Part shown: one piece after another, positions 24,124 through 46,139 of the stretch
How the letters are laid out: every line of letters starts with the position of its first letter
Position numbering within the stretch: the first letter of the stretch is position 1
NCBI GenBank assembly: GCA_030144725.1
Contig: JASKMD010000029.1
Coordinates: 10,842,663 to 10,906,662, forward strand
Reading direction: 5' to 3'
From: Haematococcus lacustris
Taxonomy: Eukaryota; Chlorophyta; Chlorophyceae; Chlamydomonadales; Haematococcaceae
Length of the DNA: 64,000 nucleotides
The notes under the pieces: generated by a model
Told to the model about the DNA's origin: nothing
What the model saw: only the letters and a program-made list of their open reading frames with translations
Databases searched by the model: none
Position numbers and translations under genes: made by a program

Positions 24124-24335
24124 TCCATTTGAGCCGGATCAGAAGTACCTACTAGCATACACTATCAGCCACTAGTAGCCACTAACTAGATCCGACTCGA
24201 AGGTGTTATTGGGCTGTGTGGAGTGTTGAGCCTACCACCTACAATATTGCCTGACCCGAGGGCTATGATGTAGAGTTGGCATGACAAAACATGCACTAAT
24301 TGTAAGCTGATGACAGCTCAACAAAGGGGGGCACA
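24124..24335 (-). ncRNA. Candidate Fanzor guide-RNA region, copy B
   Basis: About 210 bp of conserved non-coding sequence between the Fanzor stop and the cassette tip. It is almost identical in copy C and recognisable in D. GAGCCGGATC at 24131-24140 pairs with GATCCGACTC at 24189-24198, and inside it CTACTAG (24149-24155) pairs with CTAGTAG (24172-24178). TnpB and Fanzor guide RNAs are known to arise from this position. Whether this one is transcribed is inference. Confidence 0.4.
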
Positions 24336-24339
24336 CACA

Positions 24340-25660
24340 CTACTGTGCCTCAGCAGGCTGCTGCTGCTGCTGCTGGGCCTTGGGGGGCTTGTCTCGCAGC
24401 CGCTTGTAGCCCAGGCCAGGGTACTCCTTGCCCTTGGCTGGCAGAGCTCCCTGGTCTGGCCAGTAGCACAGCTCCAGTGCACGCCACCTGCTCTCCCCAA
24501 TGCGCTGCATGTTCAATGCTGCATTGCAGTCCCTGTCCAGCCACCTGCCTGGCTGTGGTGCTGGCTTGGCTTTGGCAGCCTTGCCCTTGCCCTTGGTGGG
24601 CTCAGCTGCCCCTGGCTCAGCCTTGGTGCGCTTGCTGCGCTTGGCTGGCTGGGGTGTGCTGGGCCCTGGCTCTGAGGCTGCTGGCTGTGTGGCTGCCTGG
24701 CCGCTGCGTGGGGCCTGTGGGGGTAGCATGTCTTGAAGTTGGGGTTGGCAAAGAACTTGCAGAAGTCTTTCAGCTGCCTGAGCATCAGGGGGTCCTCGCA
24801 GTCAAGGGGCAAGGGAGGGCCAGTGGGTGCTGCGGGTGCAAGGGTTGCCAGGCGGGCGCTGCAGCGCCTTTGGGGGGGTTGCGCGACTGGCTCAGGTTCT
24901 GACTCTGACTCTGACTCCGAGTCAGACTGTGGCTCTGGTTCTGAGCCACAGTCTGACTCGGAGTCAGAGTCAGTGTCAAACTCCATGCTGGCAGGCTGGG
25001 CAGGCTGGGCAGGCTGGGCAGGGGCCCGTGGGGGTAGGGGGGGTAGGGGGGGGGCATCAGGGGGTTGGGGGGGCTGCACTGCTGGAGGCTGAGGGGCGCT
25101 GGGGAAGCCCGGGGTAGGGTAGCCCACCAGGCACGTCAGGAAAATGCGCAAGACGAACAGAGAAGCGATGACGCGGAGCTGGGAGTGGGTTTCAGACCTC
25201 AGCCGGAGGTGCTCCCGCAGCTTGCGCCTCGTCTTCTTGCAGCCGCGCAGCACTGCGCCCTCGGGGACCTTGATAACCTGCAGCACAATGGACATTTTGA
25301 TTGGCCACTTTGACAGGCGGGGACACGAACAGTGCGAGTACACAAACAGTGCGGGGACACATAGAGTGCGGGGACACATAAGGCGGGGGCAACCGTCACC
25401 TGACGTCTGAGCGCGGTCCAGCCATCGCGACGATCCTGTCGTTGCTTGCCTTGGGCGGAACGAGACGCTGCAATGGAACCAACAGGAGCGACGGGTTATC
25501 ACACAGCGCGTAACTCACGGAGCTCACAGTCGGCTAGGGTCACGCACCTTTCTGTTTCTTTCCCGGGTCCTTCTTGTGCTTCTTCTTAGCCATCATGCGA
25601 TGCGCAGTGCGACGGGCGGTGGCCTTTTCAAGCAACTTGGGTTTTCCCTGAAAAATACAC
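24340..25660 (-). pseudogene. Fanzor gene B, internally deleted
   Basis: The minus strand encodes the N-terminal part (KKKHKKDPGKKQKG; KTRRKLREHLRLRSETHS; LKDFCKFFANPNFK) and then, in another frame, the C-terminal tail with [17 protein letters not shown] and [14 protein letters not shown]. The catalytic middle, including the VDEHRTS block, is missing. The join lies near 24717-24735. One or two GT-AG introns seem present in the N-terminal part. Fanzor proteins are eukaryotic relatives of the RNA-guided nuclease TnpB; this copy cannot be active. Confidence 0.65.
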
Positions 25661-26268
25661 GGTTGTGTGAGAATACACAAGTGCTCTGTTACAGCCACCC
25701 AGGGGGCAGACCAGCCTCCTGCTGCCGCCGAACCCGCCGCACCCGAACCCGCTGCACTAGCCGAGCAGCCTCCTGCTGCCGCCAAACCCGCTGCACCAGC
25801 CGAGCAGCCCCCTGCTGCCGCCAAACCCCGCTGTTAGACCAGTCCTTGTTGTCGACTTGTCCAACCCATCTGCCTCTTGGCAGTGTGCAGTGTGCTGTCC
25901 AAGCTAACAGTTGACAGACACAATGGCAAGTTATTGTCCTGCATGGGTTGTCATGCATTGTTGTGTATGGGCTGCATGCGCTCACCAGGTAAGTAACCAG
26001 GTGTCTGGAACCCTGCCTTTGCTGTAAGAACCTCTTTCGACCTCTTCCTAAAAGCATATGCACAGTTGTCTCTGTTCTGACAACCGGTGACACTTGCACT
26101 ATTGCACTATTGGGCACTAGTAGGCCCCACGTGATTCATTGGGAAAAGCGTTCCGTGTTTACAAAAAATCAGTTGCCTCGTCATCCTAGACTCCTCGCTT
26201 GCCAGGCCATCACTTCACCAAGCCACCTGCATCACTACACCAAGCCACCTTCAGCTGAACGTAGCGCA

Positions 26269-27193
26269 ATGGAGCAACGCGCAGCATCCCGGCTCGCGGT
26301 TATGTCGCAGCACCTGGCACCAGCCCCAGACGCCCAGGTGGCGATGGTGCTGGGCCGACAATTCACAGCTGCTACTCTTGGCTCCGACCCGACGTTTCCG
26401 CAAGCCACAACCGCAGCAGCCTTCCCGCCCTCGGTTAGCGACGCGCTAGGCCTGGATACGCTGTTGACGCCGGAGGAGCGAGCTGTGCGAGACAAGGTCC
26501 GGCGCTACATGGTGAGCGGCAGGAGGGCGGGAGCTGCAGCAAGGACAGTCTCTGATTGACAGTTGCCGCTGTAGGGGACGGGTAATGATGGGGTGGGATG
26601 CAATCCTCGCAATCTATGTGTGCCTAGAAGTGGCCTTGTGACGCTGTTTGGTACCCACCCCCACCCCCAACTACAGAGCTACTTTGAAGCTAGTGTGGGG
26701 GTGTGGCATTCCTCATCCATTTCACTAGTGATCTGCGAAGCTGCTGGGAAGTGTGTATGTTTGTGTATTTATGCGGTTGCGGTTGCAGGAAAAGGAGGTG
26801 GCACCGGTGATCTGTGGGTTCTGGGAGCGGGCGGAGTTTCCCCACCAGCTGGTGCCTTCCTTGGCTACCCTAGGCCTGGCAGGTGGTGGCAGCAGAGGCT
26901 ATGGCTGCCCAGTGAGTGCAAATCCACCGCCCTTCCCCTCCCCCTCCTGCCACCCTGGCCGTTGCCCTTAGTGGCTCTTTGCGCTGTGTCAGCGCCGCTG
27001 CTTGGCTCCTTGGCTGCTGCCTTCTTGCCCTGGTCATATCCATTAGCCCCCCTGCCTTGCTGCGGCCATTTGAGCATCACCAGCTCTGCTAGGCCTTCAG
27101 GATTTGACGTGCTGTGATTGGCCTTGCAACTGATGGCGGCAGTGGCAACAATGGCCAAGGCAACAGCGGTGGCTACAGCAGAGGTGGCAGAGC

Positions 27194-27231
<38 letters not shown>

Positions 27232-30200
27232 GCAGGCATATCACTCCAGCAGGGCATTGGAAGGCAGCCAGGCAGCTGGGCTGTCAGACAGTGGCCGTGT
27301 AGGTGCAGGGACCAGCCTGGGCTCAGCCTTCTGTGCGCTATCCCCCACGGCAGCGAGGGTAGGCCGTTGATATCATATAGGCACAGCCTGCTATCAGCAA
27401 GTGGCTATCACCAGGTGGCTTAGGCAGCCCTCTTGTTCCTCACTAGGGCCTCCATTTGAGCCGGATCAGAAGTACCTACTAGCATACACTATCAGCCACT
27501 AGTAGCCACTAACTAGATCCGACTCGAAGGTGTTATTGGGCTGTGTGGAGTGTTGAGCCTACCACCTACATTATTGCCTGACCCGAGGGCTATCGTGTAG
27601 AGTTGGCATGACCTGCATGCACTAATTGTAAGCTGATGACAGCTCAACAAAGGGGGCACACATTACTGTGCCTCAGCAGGCTGCTGCTGCTGCTGCTCCT
27701 GGGCCTTGGGGGGCTCATCTCGCAGCCGCTTGTAGCCCAGGCCAGGGTACTCCTTGCCCTTGGCTGGCAGAGCTCCCTGGTCTGGCCAGTAGCACAGCTC
27801 CAGTGGACGCCACCTGCTCTCCCCAATGCGCTGCATGTTCAATGCTGCATTGCAGTCCCTGTCCAGCCACCTGCCTGGCTGTGGTGCTGGCTTGGCTTTG
27901 GCAGCCTTGCCCTTGCCCTTGCCTCTGCCCTTGGTGGGCTCAGCTGCCTGCTTGCTGCGCTTGGCTGGAGGGGGAGTGCTGGGCCCTGGCTCTGAGGCTG
28001 CTAGCTGTGTGGCTGCCTGGCTGCTGCGTGGGGCCTGTGGGGGCTTGCGAGGGGCCACTACAGGGCACCACATCAGGCCCCGCACTGGCTGGCCACGCTC
28101 CTGGCTCCAGGCTGGGCGCACCAGGCGCTGTTCCACCTGCCCTGCTGGGGGCTTCCAGCCTGCAGGCCTTGTGGCACTGAGTTTGTTCAGCTCATCCTCA
28201 CAGGGCTGCTTGCCATTCACTGCTGAGCTGACCCGGCTGGTGCGGTGCTCATCCACAAGCACCACCCTGCCCCCATCCTGGTCTTTGCCCCTGGGCCTGC
28301 ACACCACCTTGCGGCAGGCCCGCAACACCGCATCAGCACCCCACCCTCCCCTGGTGCCAATGCTAGCTGCTCCAAAGAAGACCACCAGCTGCTTGGCACA
28401 GTTGTGGCGCTCCATGGACAGCTCAGCCATCTCCTTCTCCAGCTGCAGCCATGCTCTAGCTTGGGTTTCCCGTGAAAAATACACGGTTGTGTGAAAATAC
28501 GGTTGTGTGAAAAAGAGCAGCTCCCTGCTGCCGCCAAACCCTCTGCACCAGTTGAGTAGCCCCCTGCTGCTGCCAAACCTGCTGCACTAGCTGAGCAGCC
28601 CCCTGCTGCCGCCAAAACCGCTGCACCAGCTGAGCAGCCAAAGCAGCCAAAGCAGCTGAGCAGCCCCCTGGCTTAGGCAGCCAACCCTAGGTGCTGCAAA
28701 GTGAGGGATGGCTTTGGGGTGCAATGTCAAAGTTTAAGCTGGGTGGGTGCCCAGCTCGTTTCTCGACCCCAGAGTGTGACTGTTTCACTCCTGTGGGCAC
28801 TGCAGAACCTAAGCATCATGAGCAACGCCATCGCTGTGGTGGAGATGGCACGGGTTGACGGCAGCCTGAGCACCTTTCTGCTGGTGCACTCCTACCTGGC
28901 TATGCTAACCATCTCTCTGCTGGTAAGTGTGGCAGTCCAGGCAGGACCAGGCAGCAGAGCCCTATTCCCACGCCCTACTCCCACTCCCACGCCCACACAC
29001 CAACCTCTACCCCCAATCCTCACCCCCAGCCCCAGCCTCTGCAGCACCTATTGCACAGTGATATTGTCTAGCGTGACACCTGCCTTGACACCTCTCTGCC
29101 TCCGTGTGAGACTGCAACCACCACCACCACCACCCTTTGCACACTCTACTCTGGCTGCAGCACTAGCACTGTACACTGCCCCTGCGTCCCTTCACTGGTG
29201 GCAAGCACATGCCGCCTCATGCGGCAAGCACTGATGCTAAGGTGCAAGCAGCACCCCAGCAGCTGCTGCCCTGTGTGTGATGAGGGTGGAGTGTGGATTT
29301 GTGGCTTGTGATGGGGTGTGATGTGATGAATCACCTCCAATCCTAGTTTTTATCCTCCAGGGCTCTGAGGATCAGAAGCAGGAGCTGCTGCCCCGCCTGG
29401 CCTCCTTTGACCTGGTGGGCTGCTGGGCCCTCACTGAACCCTCCAATGGCTCAGACGCCTCCGCCCTCACCTGCACAGCCACCAAGGTCAGTGCCCACCA
29501 GGCCAATGCTACCAGGGCCAGCAGGGGCAGGGTTTAGACCAATGAATTTTTTTCATAACAGTCAAGTTGATGCTGGTCACAAAGGGTCCAGGACCATCAC
29601 ATGGCTGGCTGGTTACGCAGTTGGTCCCAGTTCATTATAAAGCAGCCGGCTAGAAAACAAGCTTTTGGTTCCAATTGTTACGTATTACTGGTGTGGACCT
29701 TTGTCCCCCTCTCCCTCTGCCCCACCAAGCGCCAGTGGCTATGAGATCACGAGCAGGACAGTAGGCTTGTCCTGTGTAGAGCAGCAGACAACCTTAGAAC
29801 GTCCAGCCTGTCACCATCAGGGTCAGTGGTGGTGAATGAGCAGGGACATGGGAGCACATCCCCTCATTCCCCCTTTCCCCTTTCTACTGCCCCAAAGAGC
29901 GCCAGCAGCTAGGATGTCAAAAGGCTGGGGCATGTCAGCTGGACATGGGCCACGTGTCTTCCTCTGTTCTCACATGTTTTCCCTCTTCTCACATTCTTCT
30001 CTCCTCGCATGTCCCTACCTCATGGGCTGGCAGCGCTGTGTGTCAACCAGGTGCCGGGCGGTTGGATGCTGGACGGCCACAAGCGCTGGATTGGCAATGG
30101 CACCTTTGCTGACGTGGTGGTGGTGTGGGCGCGCAGTTCAGAGTCAGGCCAGGTCAGCCACCGCCCCTGGCCTAGCACACCCTATGCCTGTACACAGCTC

Positions 30201-30781
30201 TCCTGCACTCTGCTGGCAAGCACTGCTGCAGCCACTGGGCAACAGGTTGTCGTGCAGCATCCCGCCCTGTCGTGCGGGCAGTGGTACAATTGGTCATGGC
30301 TGGTGCCCACAACTGACAGGTCATAGGTTCAATTCCACAGCGGCAAAATGCTGTCCACGCCCCATGCAGCAGTCCTCCCCTGATGCACGCCAGTGTCATC
30401 ATCACCAGTGGTGACTGTGTCGTGCCTGCATCTGTCCTCACACAAAGCCCCAGCCAACCTGCTGCAGCCAAGCCTGCCATAGCTGATAACCTAGCCAACC
30501 TGCCTCTGCTGCTGCCAGCTGGCATTGCCACAATGCCTCAAGTGCCTCTAAGTGCTCACTGCTGCCAAGTGATTGCATGCAATGCAGCCACCAGCTGGGT
30601 CCACACACCCCCGTGCAGGTCAACGCGTTCATTGTGCGCAAGGGTGCCGCTGGCTTCAAACCCACTAAGATCGAGAACAAGATCGCCCTGAGATGCGTGC
30701 AGGTGAACAGAGTCAAGCTCATGGAGGGGGGGTAGGGCCAGGCCCAGGAAGATGGGCCAGACACTAGCAGCTTGTTTCCGC

Positions 30782-30813
<32 letters not shown>

Positions 30814-32807
30814 AAGGGCCTTAGCTGCCACAACCTGTGGGCGCTCTGGGCAGTTCCCTAGGTCCTGGGGCTCCTGTTAGCCTCCCATGAGGCTAGCTGC
30901 TTTAGTCAGGTGCAGCAGGGGCCTCAGGGCCAGCCAGGCGGTGCAGGGCAGCCTGCCACCCTGCCTTGCTGCTGCCACCCTATCCCTCCACCATGCTGTT
31001 CAAAGGGGTGTGCAAGCAATGCTGCCTCCCTGTCGTCTTTTAAAGGCTGTGCTACGCCCACCCAGGCTGTGAAATGCTCCTCCTTGCCCTGCCCCCTGGT
31101 CCCTGGCCCCTGGGCCCCCTGCTTGTCCTCAGAATGCAGACATGACGTTTGAGCGCTGCTTTGTGCCTGACTCCGCGCGGTTGCCCGGCGTGGAGTCGTT
31201 CAAAGACACCAACAAGGTAGCTTGGCCTCCAGCCCCACCACCACCGCAATGGCGGCCCTGCCACAATGCTCATGACACCCCACCCTGCCCCCACCCACAT
31301 CTCCTGCGTGCCGCCTGGCGTGCTTAGGTGCTGGCCATCAGCCGCATCATGGTGGCCTGGCAGCCGGTCGGCCTGGCCATGGGGGTGTATGACGTGGCAG
31401 CGCGCTATGTTGCTCAGCGGGAGCAGTTTGGTACGCCGCTGGGCGGCTTTCAGCTGGTGCAGGAGCGGCTGGTGCGCATGCTGGGCAACATCCAGGTGCG
31501 CCGCCCTCCCCACCCTCCCCAGGCCCCACACTCCACCCCACCCCACTGCATGTCACCCCTGCTGGTCCTGGACCTGCTCTTCACCCTCCGCACAACACCC
31601 CTCCACCTGAGCTCCTGGCTTGACCTCCTGACCTGGCCTGACTGGTTGGAGCGGTTGCTATCGTCACACACCATGCATATCATACGGTGTTGCTAGGCTG
31701 TGCATTGGAGCTGGTCAGCGAGGAGCTGGTGCCGCTCTGCCTGCCTGATGTTATTCCAGAGCAGTTAGCAATAGCAGCAACTAGCAGCCAGCAGCAGCAG
31801 CCAGCAGCAGCAGCAGCCTGCAGCAGCAGCCAGCAGCAGCAGCCAGCAGCAGCAACTATGCAGCGGCCTGCGGTGCGGGCTGTCGTTCACCACAAGTGTG
31901 CTGGCTGCTTGCTCCCTGTGCGTTCAGGCCATGTTCCTCATGGCCTGGCGTCTCAGCAAGCTGTATGAGGAGGGGCGCATGACGCATGAGCAGGTGCGGG
32001 GCCAGTAGACAGTGGTCAGCAGCAGCACGGCTGGCAGCTGCTCAGCAGGTACTGCATCCCCCTTTGCAGCCGCGGGTACAGCAACAGGTGCAGGGCAGCT
32101 GCTAGGGTGCAGCTTTGCACTGCTCACACGCCTTGCTCTGTGCAGGGCAGCTGAGAGATGTCATTGTGCTGTCCTTAGCTGTCCATGGGGCGTCTGGTGA
32201 TGTCGTACCCACACCTCCACCTTTCAGCCAGCTCCATTGGCCTTGGCTTCATGACCACATGGGCTTTGCACTGTGCAGGCCAGCCTAGTAAAGTCTTGGA
32301 CCACGCTTCGGGGCCGGGAGGTCATGGCGCTGGGTCGGGAGATCCTCGGTGGCAACGGCATCCTCACAGACTTCAACATTGCCAAGGTGGGTGCATGCGC
32401 CAAGGCCTGCGAGGGGGCTTGGTTGTCTGGGCGGGCATGGGCAGGGCATGGAGGGTTGCATGTATTGCCCTCGACCCATGGAGGTGGAGATGGCTGAAGG
32501 CTTAGAGGTCGTGAGCCAAGTATCGTGCACCAGGCTAGCCGAGCTGCTAGTAAGGGCCTTGCAGCAATGTGCCAGCCCTTTGTCAGGTTGGCTACATGTG
32601 ACGAGGCAACTCACCAGCTGCGGCTGAGGCAACTGGCTCGTATGTGTTTCTGCACAGGCGTTCTGCGATTTGGAGGCGTACTACACATACGAGGGCACTT
32701 ACGACGTTAACGTCTTGGTAGCGGGCCGCGGCATTACCGGCGTCGGCGCCATCCGCGCGCCGCAGTCCGGGAAGAAGAAGCAGGCACCTGTGGACGTGCA
32801 AGCCTGA
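26269..32807 (+). CDS. ACX4: Peroxisomal short-chain acyl-CoA oxidase, ACX4 type
   Basis: It catalyses the first, FAD-dependent step of fatty acid beta-oxidation and passes electrons to oxygen. Exons: 26269-26511, 26789-26911, 28806-28922, 29361-29486, 30051-30152, 30619-30702, 31133-31216, 31328-31495, 31928-31993, 32279-32386 and 32658-32807. All are phase 0 with GT-AG borders, giving 456 aa, close to plant ACX4. Landmarks are [13 protein letters not shown] (FAD/substrate region), [33 protein letters not shown] and the catalytic-base motif [10 protein letters not shown]. The C-terminus (VDVQA) is not a PTS1, but residues 8-16, RLAVMSQHL, fit the PTS2 consensus RLx5HL. Intron 2 is enlarged by Fanzor cassette C. 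Glutaryl-CoA dehydrogenase is the nearest relative; ACX4 fits better throughout. Confidence 0.93.
27451..27660 (-). ncRNA. Candidate Fanzor guide-RNA region, copy C
   Basis: Nearly identical to copy B, including the outer stem GAGCCGGATC (27458-27467) with GATCCGACTC (27516-27525) and the inner CTACTAG/CTAGTAG stem. Expression is not shown by the sequence. Confidence 0.4.
27663..28484 (-). pseudogene. Fanzor gene C, N-terminus deleted
   Basis: An open frame of 273 codons without an ATG at the right place (it begins at GTG). It holds the catalytic half: [50 protein letters not shown], a basic linker (PAKRSKQ...KGRGKGKGK) and the RuvC-III motif [17 protein letters not shown]. The N-terminal part seen in copy B is missing: GGAAACCCAAG is joined directly to sequence encoding [17 protein letters not shown]. 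The usual zinc-ribbon cysteines after the TS motif are replaced ([10 protein letters not shown]), as in remnant A. The missing N-terminal half makes activity unlikely. Confidence 0.7.
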
Positions 32808-33284
32808 AACCAGGGCTCTGGCGCCGGGGATGCACTAGCGTGGAGGGTTGAGAGACCGATGCCGTAGAAACTGTGCGGATGGAAGAAAAGCGTCGGTGTC
32901 AGACCGTTGACTTGATAATTGTTGATCAGCGCCGCCAACCGAACACCCTGCCTGTGGAGCTTCCGTCGTCTTCTTGTAGCGAATGCACTCCATCATTCGC
33001 GTGTCATCATTGTATCTGTTGCGTCAGCTAGTATACTGCATCGTTTGATAGCATGAGTGGTTGTTTGCTCGATTGTGAAGTCGTTGCACACAGTTTTGTC
33101 GCTGCTTCACGTTGTTATTGCGCCCGCCCCGTCCCCAGCCCCGCCCCCAGCCCCGCCCCCCGCCCCGCCCCCCGCCACGGCCCCCGCCCCCCGCTCCGCC
33201 CCCTGCCCCGGCCCCCGCCCCGCCCCGCGAGAAGGTCCTCTTGCAGTAGCCTGTCAACAATGAGCCCGCAGCTGGTGTTTGCTT
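32808..33284. other. Spacer between oxidase and glucosidase genes
   Basis: The presumed 3' region of the oxidase gene. A C-rich tract of degenerate CCCCGCC units lies at 33120-33232. No gene is supported. Confidence 0.5.
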
Positions 33285-33650
33285 ACAACTCTTGCTTCAT
33301 TGTGGAGTAGCATGAGGGCTGTAAAGATACGCCGCCGCTTATGTCGCCATGCGTGCCATGGATTGAAAGGATGTCAGTTGAATAGGGAGCGTCCGGATCC
33401 GTGTAACGTTACATGTCATTACGTTACATGTTACATCCCGTGTACATTGCCGGTCATGTCACATAGCCTTCTTAGCTGCTCGGCTCGCCTGTAGTGAGCT
33501 TGTACACCCCGCCGCACTGGTCGCAACTGCTCCCGCACCTAGAAATATGTTCGGGGTCGCGGGCCGCGGGCTGCAGTTCGACTATAATATTGAACTGAGT
33601 CTAACCATCTGATATTTCACGCGTTCCGGCACAACGAACGACGTTGGATC
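33285..33650 (-). repeat. Interrupted duplicate of the exonuclease gene's 5' end
   Basis: 33285-33375 and 33605-33647 match, in inverted order, the promoter and first-exon start of the exonuclease gene (51560-51730). Between them lies about 230 bp of unrelated sequence that recurs at 62560-62790. This unrelated block includes a coding-like tail on the minus strand (CDQCGGVYKLT). Confidence 0.65.
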
Positions 33651-33862
33651 TGAGTTTCAAACATGGCAACGAAAGAGAAGCATGTTCTTCTCAGCCTATG
33701 CCTTACATCAACAACGGCTACCCACAGTGCCAACTCGTTATTAAACAAGCATTCCAAGGTGTCCTCGATATAGGATCGCTGGAAGAGGAGCGGGTCATCA
33801 CACTTCAAAGGAGACCGTACCGAAGCGGCTGGTACTGTGTCTGCTGCAAAGCCTGCTACGCT

Positions 33863-45280
<11,418 letters not shown>

Positions 45281-46139
45281 CCAGGCGTTGCGACGTCGTT
45301 TCCACACCATGGCCATCATCCATCTCACGATCCGTCTGTGCAGTGTTGACGCCACAGCAGCGACAAACTCGATCGACAGAGGGAATCATCCGTCCGATGC
45401 GCAGGGCATTGAGACGCCGGACTGTTTATTATTATAGGCATGCACATGCTGATCTACAGCATTCCCTCATCTACACCTCTTACCGACAACCAGTCTAGCA
45501 ACCACCTAACGACGCGATGCGCGAAAGAAACGGGGGCTTCCGGTGAAGAAACAAGAGAATCCGAAACCACGCGATTCTCTGTGTACAGCAGGCTACCCCT
45601 CCCATTCAACAACCAACCCCCTAAACGATAAGGGACTTTTTCGGACTCATTTCTGCACGGATGTACACGCGGATTGAAGCGTCGGAATGCTGCCGAGCTG
45701 AGCCACACGCTGAGCTGGTCGGGAATGTTGCCGGGTATCCGACCCTACCGTGCCTGCGGACTTGATGTACGTTGACCCAGTAGCAGTGGATTAATGCGAT
45801 GGATAGTGCGCGATGTGCGAGGAGCCCGACCTCATGTCCAACATCGTGACCAACATGCGCTGGCCCAGGGGCTCTAAAACTAGGAGGAGACCACAGTAGG
45901 AGCACAACAGTGGTAGCTGCATCAACCCCTTGTTGATTAGGCTCCAAAAGGTGGGCAAGCCCTCCTCCATGCTCCCCACTCTGCTGATGCCAATATGGCG
46001 ACCATCGAACGCAATCGAATGCCCCAGCCCTGCGTCACTGGCTAGGGAACCTATCTGTGGACCCCCTGCCAAGGTCTCAACTCTTGCTGAGATTTGCTAA
46101 TAGGGGTTTTAGAAGCTGGCGTGTGCACATGCCTGCAGC
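45281..46139. other. Spacer downstream of the glucosidase gene
   Basis: The presumed 3' end of the glucosidase transcript, then unassigned sequence. A minus-strand frame (45791-46072) has no recognisable domain. Confidence 0.4.

Larger units (their letters stand above)
24101..25830 (-). mobile_element. Fanzor cassette B with 12-bp flanking duplication
   Basis: The segment lies between direct copies of CTGTTAGACCAG at 24089-24100 and 25831-25842. It consists of a fixed 3' tip (reading CCTCACTAGGGCC on the plus strand), the Fanzor 3' region, a deleted Fanzor gene, and at the right a fragment of the [15 protein letters not shown] repeat. Confidence 0.7.
27430..28668 (-). mobile_element. Fanzor cassette C in intron 2 of the acyl-CoA oxidase gene
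   Basis: Flanked by perfect 14-bp direct repeats TGGCTTAGGCAGCC at 27416-27429 and 28669-28682. Its left part equals cassette B from the tip through the Fanzor C-terminus. Its right part (28526-28668) is a fragment of the [15 protein letters not shown] repeat. Confidence 0.75.

Noticed and set aside
24340..28484. Bacterial TnpB or contamination as the source of the RDxNAA genes
   Set aside because: The copies lie within introns of clear algal genes, appear to have introns themselves and share the local base composition.
28456..28650. An exon of the acyl-CoA oxidase gene within cassette C
   Set aside because: Exons 2 and 3 join in phase to give a continuous family match; the sequence here belongs to the mobile cassette.
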